Positions 33,250 through 44,870 of a stretch of DNA of 64,000 nucleotides are shown here, piece by piece (positions within the stretch are counted from its first letter, which is position 1; each line of letters starts with the position of its first letter). The position numbers and the translations under genes were made by a program. This stretch comes from Cryptomeria japonica. Its lineage: Eukaryota > Streptophyta > Pinopsida > Cupressales > Cupressaceae. The stretch spans positions 769,316,336-769,380,335 of the forward strand of contig NC_081408.1 of NCBI RefSeq assembly GCF_030272615.1, given 5' to 3'. Below the pieces are notes generated by a model. The model worked only from the letters and a program-made list of their open reading frames with translations. It did not search any database and had not been told where the DNA came from.

Positions 33250-34701
33250 TTGTAATACCCTAAAAATGGTCATCTAAACCATGAGCCCCTAATCTCGACA
33301 ACGTCACCAAGGTCCTAACCAAAGGCAATTAAATAAATCTTGAGCACACAATTAATTCTTTAATCATCAAATGTCACATGGCAAATCAATCACTCAATAT
33401 TAATTAAATATTTATTTAATTAATTAAATCATTCCAAGTAAATCATTTTAAACAATTATCTTATTTATTTTAATTAAATATCCTAGCATATTTAATTAAA
33501 TAAATCAAATTGCCATAAATCTTCAAAAAAGGAAACAAATCAAGAAAGAGGAATTAATTCAATTAAATAAATCAATTGAGCACAAATTTTCAAAAAAAGG
33601 AAATAAATCAAAAAAGGAATTGATTGACCAAAAAAGGAATTAATTGAGAAAAGAAATCCATTGGGAACAATCTTGAAAAAAACAAATTAAAAATTGATAA
33701 ATAATCTCAAAGAAAGCAATTAAAACAATTGAATATCAAAATTGAATGAAATAGAGAATAAATCAGTTTTTTCCTGATTTTAATCTTAATTTTAGTTCAA
33801 TTTCCTTTAAATCGGTTTTTTCTTGATTTAATCTTAATTTTAGTTCAATTTCCTTTAAAACTGAGAAAAGCATCCAATCACATCAATTCACCTGGATTGT
33901 GATTCCTCTTGGAAAATCTTGACCACTCATCATCATTTGATCTCAACCATTGGTTTCTTTCTGAATTTTCTATAAATTCAAGCTCATCTCTCATTCAAAG
34001 AGAGGCTGAAGAATATATTGTTATTATACTATTTTTGCTCTAGACTCATTGATATATTGCATATTAATTATTTCATATTAATTAAATCATTTAGCTTAAT
34101 ATTGCAAAAATACTGTTAGATTAATATTGCATCCATCTAGCATTCATCATGTTCATATAGATAAAATCCTTCGTCTTGATGTTGTCTAGTCACTGGTATT
34201 GCTAAATAATCTGAGAGCAATCTTATACTCGCATCTTTTAGAAGGCAATGGGTCGATTTGTTATGGTTTATTATTCATTGATTATATCTGACTAACCATG
34301 CATGTAATGACTTGATTGAAGTGTTGTGTATTGCAAATACAGATACAGATACAGGTCCACTTTTCACACACCACAATATTTAGAAAAGGGTTGAATGATT
34401 AATTGATTAAAGATAGAAATTGAAAATGGATTTATTTAAATAATAAAGATTATTTAAATTGAAGGATTAATAATTAAAATTAATCAGAATTAATTAAATA
34501 ATAAATATTTAATTAATATTAAAAAATGGTTTAAATGATTAAATGATGATATAATTGAAAATAGAATAATTAGTAAGATGACAAAGAAATATGAAATTAG
34601 AACAATAAGATTAATTAACTTAATTAAAGAATTAAAGAATTATTTAACTAATTGGAGGAATAATCAGTACATGATCAATGAGACATTTTTAGGTGTCTAC
34701 A
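33250..34701. repeat. LTR-like AT-rich region with inverted ends
   Basis: It begins TGTAATACCCTAAAAATG at 33,250 and ends CATTTTTAGGTGTCTACA at 34,701; the two ends are imperfect inverted repeats. A TATA-like TCTATAAATTC sits near 33,970 on the plus strand. The last 300 bp, read on the minus strand, resemble the start of the putative LTR at 23,437. It could be a solo LTR or two LTR pieces head to head. No target duplication was seen: left flank ATATT, right flank GGAAG. Confidence 0.45.
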
Positions 34702-36104
34702 GGAAGCATTGAGAAGTATAAAGAAAGGTTGGTTGCAAAAGGCTACTCTAAGGTTGAGGGTGTTGATTATGGTGAGATATTTTCTCTTATTGCCAAAATG
34801 ACATTCATTAGATTTTTTATTTCTATTGTTGTTGCTTATGATTTAGACATTGAGCAAATGGATGTGAAAATTGCTTTCCTTCATGGTGATTTGGAGGAGG
34901 ATATTTATATGACACAGCCACGACACTATGTGGTGAAAGGTAAAAGTAATTTGGTCTATCAATTAAAGAAATCCTTGTGTGGCCTCAAACAGAGTCCTAG
35001 GATGTGGTACCATAAATTTGATACGTATGTGTTGAGTTTGGGATTTGAGCGTTCTAAATCAGATCAATGTATTTATTATAAAATTGATGGTGATCATTTC
35101 GCATACATTGCATTGTATGTTGATGATATGATATTCATTGGTAAAGGGAAAGGTATGATTTCAGAACTAAAGTCTCAGCTCGATGCTAAATTTAAAATGA
35201 AAGATCTTGGTGCAGCAAAACACATTCTTGGGATGAAAATTAAAAGAGATAGAGTGAACAGAAAGCTATGGCTAGGCTAGAGTAAGTATGTGAATTCAGT
35301 GTTACAAAGGTTCAACATGCAGGATTGTAGACCATTGTGTGTTCCTTTTACAGTTGGAATGAAATTATCTGCTGCAGATTGTCCTACATCCCCATCAGAG
35401 ATGTAAGACATGAGCAAAGTGCCTTACCAAAGTGCAGTTGGAAGTTTGATGTATGTTATGGTTTGTACTAAACCAGCCATTGCCCAAGTAGTGGGAGTTT
35501 TGTCTAGATATATGTCTAATTGTGGTAGAGTTCATTGGGATGCAGTCAAAAGAGTCTTCAGATATTTGAAGGGTACCTCAGAGTATTCTTTGTGTTATCA
35601 TGGTAATTCAATTGGAGATGTGATTTCCCTTGATAATTATGGTTATGTGGATTCAGACTGGGTAGGTGATATTGATAGTAGAAGATCCACCAGTGCTTAT
35701 GTGTTTACTTTATTTGGTGGTGCAATTATTTGGATGAGTAAGCGGCAGGTTGTGGTTGCTTTGTCCACTACTTAAGCAGAGTATATGACAACTACTCATG
35801 CTTTTAAAGAGGCCATTTGGCTTAAGAGACTGTGTTCAGACATTGGAATAAAACAAGGAGTTGTGACAATTTATTATGACAATCAGAGTGTGATTTGCCT
35901 AGCTAAGAACCTGACATTTCATGCCCAGACCAAGCACATTGATGTTCAATATCATTTTGTTAGAGATATGGTCGAAAATGGAAGGGTGAAGCTGGTTAAG
36001 GTAGAAACTTTGATGAATGTTCTAGATTCTTTAACTAAGGTTGTGAGCACAAGGAAGTTCGGATGGTGCTTGAAGTCTATGGGCCTCATGGCCCCTGGCA
36101 ATTG
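34702..36104 (+). pseudogene. copia-3 RT and RNase H
   Basis: One plus frame runs to a stop at 36,102, broken by stops at 35,278 (TAG), 35,404 (TAA) and 35,773 (TAA). RT landmarks: EQMDVKIAFLHGDLEEDIYM, SLCGLKQSPRMWYHKF and the intact catalytic YVDD (YVDDMIF, near 35,120). RNase H landmarks: YVDSDWVGDIDSRRSTSAY, AEYMTTTHAFKEAIWL, YYDNQS and TKHIDVQYHFVRD. The C-terminus ends GLMAPGN. Frame is kept throughout, so the decay is by point stops. The 35,278 stop stands where SQSKY is expected, so CAG to TAG is likely. Confidence 0.92.
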
Positions 36105-36160
36105 ATTTATTGTGTTGATACTCCCTTTGCTCTTGCAAGGTGTTCGACAAGTGGGAGATT

Positions 36161-37032
36161 TGTTGGGAAAATGTTGTCTCAACCTTACATTTACATGAGG
36201 TTACTGTTTATAGTAAGTTTTCATTTGAGCACAAAATGGTGCAAAATTCTCCCCAAAGCTTTTGGTTGGCTAGATAAGCATTCTGATAAAATTATGTTGC
36301 AAGATCACAGCTAGTTTTAAAGATATTAAATTTTCCATTTTGGAGGGGTCTAATGGAAGGTTTAATTTTGATTTTGAGGATTATAGAGGCCTCAAAACAC
36401 CCTAAAAAATGGGCGTAAATGGTGTCACCATTTACGAGGCAATAAAGCACTTCACGAGCTTTCTAGTGCTTCAAACAGTTCGTCAATTGGACACACGGTT
36501 CTTAATTTATGGCCTCTGGAAGTTTGTAGTCCTGAAATAGGAAATATAATATACATCAGACACATAAATGACCTATAAAAAGGGAGGGACATGTCATAGG
36601 GTATCTAGAAGGGAGATAAGGTCGGCTACACCTTATTGGGTGGTTTTAGCCCATGGTTTTGTAATAGCGTTTGAAGGTTTCTTGTATTATATCTCCTATA
36701 TATGAGGTGCATGAGATAGAGGTTGTGTGTAAGAGAGTCTTATGGCTATTGTGTTACCTTTGAATCTCTAATTAGTGGTACTCCTGTGAAGATCTTGCTC
36801 TGCAAGTATATTGTAATATGTTTTTGATTATGGAATAATATATTGGGCGGCTTTTGGAGTGGGGGGTTTTCTCCGGAAAGGGTTTTCCCCATGTAAATCA
36901 TTGTGTTGTGGTTTGAATTTTATTATATCTATTTTTTTTTCTATAACTATTGTGACGATTTGTAATTTTTTTTGCATTACCCTCCTCTCAAGGTTAGTGT
37001 AGGAAGTTGTTCCGCTACTTAACTTCCTTACA
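36161..37032 (+). repeat. copia-3 3' LTR
   Basis: It starts TGTTGGGAAAATGTTG after the polypurine tract. A TATA box, CTATAAAAAGGGAGGG, lies near 36,575. The end is placed at CTTCCTTACA (37,032) by the usual CA end, but with no partner LTR this is approximate. Confidence 0.7.
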
Positions 37033-38785
37033 AAAATATCCCTTATTTCCTTCTCTCCACATAGCCAATAATATCAAATGTATTAGTCAAGATCCAAGTA
37101 CAAGCATGCTAATGCCACCTTTTATTGACATGGGATCTAATGAAGATCAAAGAACTGCTCGATTTGGAAGAGTCAAATGGTCAAATATTTTCAATAATGA
37201 AATATTTTCCTTAACATTGACTAGTGTTTTATTTCCTCTAAGATTTAATATTTGGGATCAATTTGCTTAATTTATATATCATCCTTATTTAGAGATTTTC
37301 TAGGTGTGATAAGATTCCTTTTGCCTCTTGTTTTAAGTACAACAATGATGGTTATATTTGGTAATAAATCATACTAAACAAAATCCAAAATCCATATGAT
37401 CTAGTTTTTTTGCTATAACTTGGGCCTAGATCTCACCTTGAAACAAAAATCTCCAAGACATTTACTGATTTATAACATTGATTTTTTTTTGGTAGATATC
37501 TTAATTTTATAATAAATCATCAAGATGAGCTCAAATTTGGACCATAGCAACTTCAATGTGCACTTGAAAAACCCTTTAAAAATGAAAAAAAGAATTCCAA
37601 TTTGAGAGAGATATGTGCTTCCCAATTTGACCACTTTGAGTTAAAAAATTGTATTGATTATTTCCTTCTAGTACCAAGATCATGCTTTGATACCACTTGT
37701 AATAAAATAAGTTGAACAAAAGAAGAATAGAATAGAAAATTATACTACTAACTTCCTCTTATAAACACCTTACTAATGTCTTAGATATCACCTAGGGTGA
37801 ATTGAATAACTACATATATCACTTAGGTTGACTTGACTACATAAATACGAATATTTTAGTGATTACATCATTATAAGTTGGCTTCACATATCTTCATATA
37901 GTTATTGGGTTAAAGGCATGCGAGTAGTATGTCTCGATCATAAAAAGAGGTTGTAGTCAACAAAGTTGTACCACAAAGAAAAGGCTTTAAAAATAATGAC
38001 ACATAAAGTTTGAACATAAAACTTTCACAAATGTAGACATAAATTTTTTAGTTTCCTAGGTATAAGGTTTTGTGGGACCAAAAACTTCTAATAAAGAAGA
38101 CATGATGCATATTAGATCCAATAGAAGAGCCCATCCTCGAAGGAAAAACATTATAGCAAGTTTCAAGACTAAAAAATATACTTTTGTGGTATCAAAAATG
38201 AATATTTTTATAGATTCATGTTCTTCTAAAACAAACTTTGCAATTTCAAAAAATGACACCTTATTTTGAGTCCATATGTAAAAGTTATGACTTTTGGAAG
38301 AAGGGTAAAACTATTAAGGGGTGGTTTCACAACTTCAGGATGGTTTTCAAATTATTGAAGTAATCTCAAAACTATCTTTGTTGGAAAAAGGTGCTTTCAT
38401 CTTAGCAAAAATATAAGAGAATTGAAGTGTATTAATGATGTATATTTGGTTTCTATGGAGAAGTATCTGTACATGCATGATGAGTCTTTCTGCATGATAA
38501 GAAATATGCAAAGGGGGAGGACTATAATTAAATTATTGTATTTCCTAAAAGGAGAAAGCTAAAGTAGTGAAAGTCTTCAAAAAGGATTTAACAAATTTAG
38601 TACTTGTCTATTTGGAATAATACACTATGACAAAGAATAATTGATTCCACTAACAAAGCTTTTCACTCTTCATAAGAGTTTTTTAGAACAAATATATGTA
38701 TTATATTGCATCTTTTAAATCTTATATTTTTTCCTTACGATAAAATATTTCAATTCTTCCCAATATTAATTGCCATTTAGAATAC
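37033..38785. other. AT-rich spacer, possible decayed LTR
   Basis: No convincing gene. At 37,684-37,695 the minus strand reads TGGTATCAAAGC, an initiator-Met type copia primer site. An LTR would be expected to its right, but none could be delimited. The short frames near 38,060-38,270 lie on opposite strands and show no domain. Confidence 0.4.
38781..38785. repeat. target duplication AATAC of giant-LTR element, left copy
   Basis: AATAC lies just before the left LTR and recurs at 53,725-53,729 just after the right LTR. A perfect 5-bp duplication fixes the ends of the 14.9-kb element. Confidence 0.9.
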
Positions 38786-39350
38786 TGTTGGTTAACATAT
38801 TTGTCTTTCATACATTTCTATTTTTTGATCTTTGTATATCCCTTAATTGAAAAATAAAAGCAACCAACAATTGGCTAACTATTAACACAACTATCCTCTG
38901 TATATGGGTACAACTTCCCTTAAAAGTGATTTTCAATAAACTTCAAATTATTACAATTTTATACACACTTTTTACCCGAAAGTATTAAAGGCATACAAGC
39001 ATTCATTTGTCAACACAAGATGAATACGGTAATTTTTGAAATACAAATTTTCTTCAAAGCTCACAGACTTTCACTTTTTTTTAACAGCAAGATAGATTTT
39101 TCAAAGTTTTATTTTGCACATTCACATATAATGAAAAGAAAGATGGCAAATTCCGGATCTGAATCAAATCTTCATAGAGATAAGCATTCAATATATCAAA
39201 TACATAGATTTAATAAACAGAACTTGATGCAATTTCATTCACAGATCAAATTGTCTTTCTTTTTCACCAACAAATACGAAATACTGCAAAATATAAACTC
39301 TTGATCTATCCCTATCAAAAAGTTTCAGACCATTCTAAAGTATCAAAAAC

Positions 39351-39362
39351 ATAGTTATATAG
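39351..39362 (-). promoter_or_regulatory. TATA-like box in 3' LTR, downstream of the U3 ORF
   Basis: Plus-strand ATAGTTATATAG reads CTATATAACTAT on the element strand. The same 12 bases are at 50,065-50,076 in the other LTR. It lies about 150 bp past the end of the LTR ORF. If it is the promoter, the ORF is in U3 and R/U5 covers about the last 540 bp. Confidence 0.5.
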
Positions 39363-39509
39363 CCACAACCTGGCTAACGGTTTATAACGGGAAACACGGA
39401 AAGCCAACAATTTCCACCCCGCAAAGTCACTGTAACCAGCATTTTAAACAAAAATAAACTATCTTACAACTAATAAGAGAACAAGATCTATCATCTACGG
39501 AAAACATTA

Positions 39510-42500
39510 CTAAGGAATTTTGATAACTACTTCTTTCTTCCAATTCGCATGAGCAGCGACAAAGTGTTGAATGATTGTGCTATGAGGCAATCCCACGTGT
39601 ACCATTCGCTGCTTCTAGACCTCTTTCTCCTTGTGAACCTGTGCAACTTTGTCGGAGTGACTATCCAGATGTCCAATGCATAAAAACAGGAGCGATTCAA
39701 TTTTAGCAATGACACTTAAGTCATCTAGAATTAGACCCTTAGCTTCTTTCACATAGTTGATTTTACTCTTAAATGACTCCGTTATAACCTCAACCATTTC
39801 GAGGGTTCTTCCATCATCTTTCAGACATTTTATCCCAATGCACAAAAGTTCAATTCTCATGGAGGTAACTAATTATGCAATTTGATTCATCAACTTCACG
39901 AATTCCTCATAAGCCTGTTTTATCAAGGAATTTCTCCATTCAATGTTCCTCTGACAAACATATAAAATGCTATTGTCCAAGCCTGCTACGAGTTTTTCAG
40001 CAAGAAACTTCATTACCTTATAACTTTGCACTTCTCACATCTGTGCTGCTTTTGATGCCCATTTAGCTTCTTCATTTTTTCAATTGATGATTTCAACTTC
40101 TAACTCCTTCATCACTTGTATTGCCCCATCATATACTCTACTTAAATTAACAAAGTATTCGACACTGGACTTCAAAATTCTTTCTAGCCACTCCATCACA
40201 GTTTCTGCGATAAACCTGCATTTTTGTATGTGTTCTAGAGTCTTCTGATTTGCAGGGGACTTGGGATCAAATGACATTGGAATCTGTGACAAAGGTTGAG
40301 GGTTCAGATCATTAATTGCCTCAATATACTCTGACATCCTTCGTAACATTTCTTTCATCTGATGCTTATCTTTCTCATCTTTCCAAGTCCTGGTTATGAT
40401 CTTCTTTGTTGAAGCCTCAAGATGAAGAACATTTGTAGCTCGAGAAGCAGTTCCAAGATTTACCTTTTTAATAGTAAAGTCCTAGGTTGTAGGGTTTTCT
40501 GTCCTTTCATCTGTCAATGGATGTGCTACTTTTGCAATCCAGTTCCCATTATCTACATCAAAATCAATTTTTGACATAGTTTTTGACTTCTTCATTTTAG
40601 GAGATTTTCCCAAGCATTTACTCACCATGTCCTCTACTGGAATTGAGGCTGGAACAATGTTTCTCTTCTTTCTGCTTAACATATTTTCTAACCATACTGA
40701 ACTTGAAAGAACTTGAGACTTATCTAGATCACAACCTATTTCTTTCCCATTCTTTACTATCATCGTAGTGATTGAATTTAAGGCTTCTTGCACTTGTTGA
40801 TTACTACTCTCATCAACTAGACCTTATTGTTCTTTATTTGGATCAACTGAGGTAGTATCCATCTCAAGGTCAACTATCACAGTATCAATAGGTGAGGGTC
40901 TTCTTTCGCCCCTTGTTTTGGAGCGGGTGATTCTAATAGAAGTTGACTCTTCTTTGCTTTACACTGCCTTTTCTCTCTGTCCTCCTTTTCCCTGTTTCAG
41001 TGAATAACCTACAACACAAGATGGAACAAGTGAATTAGATACCATGACCTCAGAGAGTGAGGTTGAATTTTTCTTTGGCCCTCTGCTCAGTCTTTGCTCT
41101 TTAAACCACTTTTTTGTTCTTTGAATGACCGAGAATGCCCTGGTTTGGACATGCTCTTCCTCATCTTTATTCTAGTCAATCTCTGGTAGTACACCTTGTT
41201 GCCTGTCATCAACAAATTGGGAATCAAGCAAATCATTTTCATTATCAACAACATTTGCAATGTTCATCTTCAGAAAATAATCCCTAATTTTTTGCACTGT
41301 GAATCTTAAGTGAGCTCTTTTTCGAACCTCATACTCATCCACACAATCCACCCAAAAGTCTTCTAGACTTGGTACATGTTGAAAATTCTCCCTGAACGTA
41401 AGGTGAGCCATTGCAAATCCTTTAATATCAAACTCAGTGCGGGGAAAATACAACTGAAAATTGAACTTTTTGAACTCTAATTCTAAGTTCAAAGCATCTG
41501 AAACACTGTTACAAGTGTAATATGTAAATTCAATGGGAAAAGAAACCCCTATTTGGTGTTCTTCCCTATATTTCTTATCTATATGAGCAAGCTGCCTTCA
41601 CACATCCATTAACACTTGCTTGTCAAAGACATATCTCGGCAATTTGTAGGGTTCACCTTCAAAACCACCAACCCTCAAATAAGTGAACCTAGAGAACTGA
41701 ATATAGAAGCTGCCATATATGTTTATAAACTACATGGATTCCTCAGTTAATCTCTTATGAATATCTCCTTTTAACTCAAACACTAACCTGCCAAGAAAAA
41801 TATTATGAACCTTGTAGTAATTTTCAGTGACTCTGTGTTGTCGCAAATTCGGATAATATTCATATATCTTCATATCATTCTGCCAATTTTTATGATACAG
41901 ACCTACCCATTGATGGGTGCAAGCTAAATAGTATATGAGGTAAGAGGACATATAGAAATTTTTGTTATCAAAACAGCTTAAACCTTCATGTATTCTTTCT
42001 GCAATTAACTCTGCCCAATCTATGTATCTCTTTTCACCAAAAATGACCCGAATAAAGAAATACATCCAATCCTCCCAATAAAAAGCTATTTGATTTCCTC
42101 GCATTCTATGAAGTAAAATGACTATATCCCTTACTTCTTGAATCAAATGCTCTCAAGTTAATCGGATTGGTAGTCTAGAACCCACCTTTTGAAATTTCAA
42201 TAACCAATTTCTACCAATGACACTCCTATAACATGACTTCTTCTCAGAGAAAAGCCCTTGTGACCTACATATTGTCCAGTCTTCAAATTGCTCCTTCTCT
42301 AGTATTTTCATGACAATAGTAACAACCTCCTGACTAATTGTAAGCAAAACTTTACCCTCTGCATCTCTTATACACCTCCCAGAGGGATCATATATGCTCA
42401 TACATTCCAAGACTACTTCTAGACAAGACACAGTTGGAGGAAATGCTCCAGCTTCTACCAATTCACCATCTAAACTTTTCTGCATTAAAGGGGAACTAGC

Positions 42501-42740
42501 AGAATTCTGTGCTCTTTCATGGAATTCCTCTAAGTCTACTGATGTCAGAAAAGTATCCCCTATGTTAGGCAAGGAGCAGACTAACCAAGACTTTTGGTTT
42601 GTTTGGGGTGCTTTCGGTCTCATTTTAGCCTTACAACCAGAAAATGCACAGCAGGAAGAATTGAGTGAACCGACCAAAGTATCAGTTAACACTTTCAATT
42701 TATGAAAATTTACAGGAAAAGAGGAAGAACTTGAGCTCAC
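39510..42740 (-). pseudogene. U3-encoded ORF, unknown protein (3' LTR copy)
   Basis: One minus frame from ATG at 42,740 to the double stop TAG TAA at 39,510 covers 1,076 codons without a frameshift. In-frame stops are at 42,153, 41,730, about 41,600, 41,172, 40,959, 40,826, 40,482, 40,080, 40,035, about 39,870 and 39,615. Those at 41,730, 40,959 and 40,080 are also in the other LTR; the rest that can be compared are private. Features: a Ser-rich start (MSSSSSSFP), LHRMRGNQIAFYWEDWMYFF near residue 205, SSYLIYYLACTHQW, a basic region with KSKTMSK and a helix-rich C-terminal third. I recognise no family. The W/F-rich segment loosely recalls plant transposon-associated ORF1 proteins; this is a guess. 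Confidence 0.75.
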
Positions 42741-43491
42741 CTTTCATGCAGAACTAAGAATTCACAGAGTTGGGAGCAAGAAATACCGCCTGTGCTAATA
42801 TTCTACTTACCAAGTTGGGCAAATAATAAAGGCAAGTAACTCATTTTAAATAAAATAGATCTTTAGAGATTAGCCTAAAATATTGGTAGCATGATTCATC
42901 ATGATTTGAAGCTACATGCTTATCCATGCCAAATCGTGTTGAAAAGATTTAATTCTCACAATTCACTAATAACCAGTCTTTTTGCTCCATATCCTTCCTT
43001 TGGAACAATTATTCCCCATTACAGACTTTCGTCACAACTCTTTTTCTTGAGGTTCGTCTTTTAAATCCATAATATTCCCCACATACTGACACTTCTTCAT
43101 TTTATCTCCAAAATCATCGATCCTCGCACCTTGAACTTTGAAGCCTTTGAAAAGTGGTTCAAAGGTTCAATTTCAAAACAACATTTGAGCAAAACATACG
43201 AACATGCCTGAGCTCAAACATTATAAAACATGACTTACACAAGACTTGCTTTGACATGTTGAACCGTGAACCTTGAACCACTAGAAAGGTTCAAGATTCA
43301 AGTTCAATAAACTATTACCACCAAGACTTTAAGTGCCTTTTTCAAAACAATGCCACTATACCACATACCGCGCTTGAACCTGAACTTTGAATTTTTTGGA
43401 AAAGGTTCAAACGACAGTATTAGTTCAAGAAAAACATTGTAAAAGAAAATTTGAAGGACACGGAAAAACATAATACAAGCACAAACTAACA

Positions 43492-43689
43492 TTGGCTCTG
43501 ACTAGGGACTAGGATAGTAAAGGACCAAGACATGAACTTAGAATCTTTGGTTATGCAAATTGATCTTCAAAAGAAAGGACCGAAACACAACAAAATAAAA
43601 CCAGCGACTAACTAAAAACAACAAAAATAAAAAATATATATACAAGACCTGCAGGGGACTCCTGTTTACAATTGATATAATTTCAAGTC
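43492..43689 (-). other. 3' internal spacer of giant-LTR element
   Basis: About 200 bp lie between the integrase end and the 3' LTR. The minus strand next to the LTR reads CCTAGTCAGAGCCAA, which is not a typical polypurine tract, so the tract is mutated or unusual. Confidence 0.5.
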
Positions 43690-44870
43690 CTATCCATTAT
43701 AAGACAGGGAAAGAACAATACCATCCTGATATGCAAGTTTAAATGAATTTGGCTCTTTTACCTCATGAATCAAGAACAGTCCTTTCCAGAGTGATTTGAA
43801 CTTTCCATGTGCCCCTTTTGGCTCCCTTCTGCTATCCCAAAGTAAAACTTGATCACCCTGCATAAATTTCTGTGGCCTAGCTTTTCTATCAAATATTTCC
43901 TTGACCCGTATCTGATGCTCCGTGATTCGATCAACCAATTTATCTCTTTCCTCTTCAATTCTCATTAAATGCATAATTCTCTTCTCCAAAGAATCTTGAA
44001 AATATGCATCCTCAATAACTCTTTGTAACTTTGAAGTTGCAAGTTCTAAAGGAAGTGATACTTGAGCTCCCATGCCATACACTAGTTCAAATGGTGACAT
44101 TCCAATTGCTCTTTTTGGGATTGTGCGATCTGCCCAGAGAGCCTCATACAACTTTTTGTGCCAATCTTTGAAGTTCTCACTCACCAATTTCTTCATAATG
44201 TTTATCGGATTCTTATTGCTTGATTTTGCCTGGCCATTACCTTGTGGGTAATAATCGGAAGAGTGAGCAAGAGAAATTCCATGATCATAACAAAACATTG
44301 AGATCTCAGTGGAAGAAAAATTGGTTGCATTATTAGCCACAAATTTTTGAGGAACCCCAAAACGAACCAAAATATTTTCATTAAGAAAATTACAAACAAC
44401 CTCAGATGTTGTCTTCCTCACCAATATGGCTTCAACCCATTTAGTAAAGTAATCAATGGCCGTCAAAATGTGAGTATGTCCAGCACTCGATGAGGGCAAC
44501 AATGGACCTATAAAATCAAAACCCCACTGTTTAAATGGTTCATCAATAATTATAGGTTTGAGAGGTAATGTTGCAAGTTGTGGATTCCCCGTGAATAATT
44601 TGCATTTTTCACACTTAGCTACCCAATCATAAGTGTCCTTGAACATACCCGGCCAATACTAACAATTCCTCAGGATTTTATAAGCAGTTACTATTGATGA
44701 AAAATGACCACCACAGGATTCATCATGAAAAGTTTTCAACAATGACTCTTGAAGTTGCTTATCTACACAACACAAGAAGATTCCATCCACCCCTTTCTTG
44801 TACAACACATCATTAAAAATGACATATTTAGCAGACTTTAATCTCAGATTTCACTTTTCTCTCGAAGAGA
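43690..44870 (-). pseudogene. giant-LTR element integrase
   Basis: The zinc finger comes first: HDESCGGHFSS, then CEKCKLF, an HHCC arrangement, with a stop just before YWPGMF at about 44,661. The core follows: WGFDFIGPL (first Asp, codon near 44,515), FVANNATNF and YYPQGNGQAKSSNKN. In the family these last two read DNGT and QAEA, so catalytic Asp and Glu are now Asn and Lys, both explainable by G to A. Their spacing (35 residues between) is preserved. The C-terminal part shows WADRTIPKRAIGMSPFELVYG and a tail with GDQVLLWDSRREPKGAHGKF, typical of Ty3. Inserts element cDNA; now inactive. Confidence 0.93.

Larger units (their letters stand above)
34702..37032 (+). mobile_element. copia-3, 5'-truncated Ty1/copia
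   Basis: Plus-strand copia fragment beginning in the middle of RT (GSIEKYKERLVAKGY) exactly at the end of the LTR-like block, and ending with a polypurine tract (GTGGGAGATT, 36,151-36,160) and a 3' LTR. Gag, protease, integrase and the 5' LTR are not in the window. They were either deleted or separated by a large insertion whose other side I cannot find. Confidence 0.85.
38786..43491 (-). repeat. giant-LTR element 3' LTR (4.7 kb)
   Basis: A 4,706-bp direct repeat of 49,502-53,724. On the minus strand it begins TGTTAGTTTG at 43,491 and ends GTTAACCAACA at 38,786. It contains about 750 bp of leader-like DNA, then a 1,076-codon frame, then a TATA-like box and about 540 bp to its end. The partner lacks about 480 bp that are present here at roughly 40,220-40,690. 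Confidence 0.95.

Noticed and set aside
42394-42943. Plus-strand frame opposite the LTR ORF, also seen at 52,548-52,943
   Set aside because: It is the mirror frame of the better supported minus-strand ORF; it occurs in both LTRs only because they are copies.
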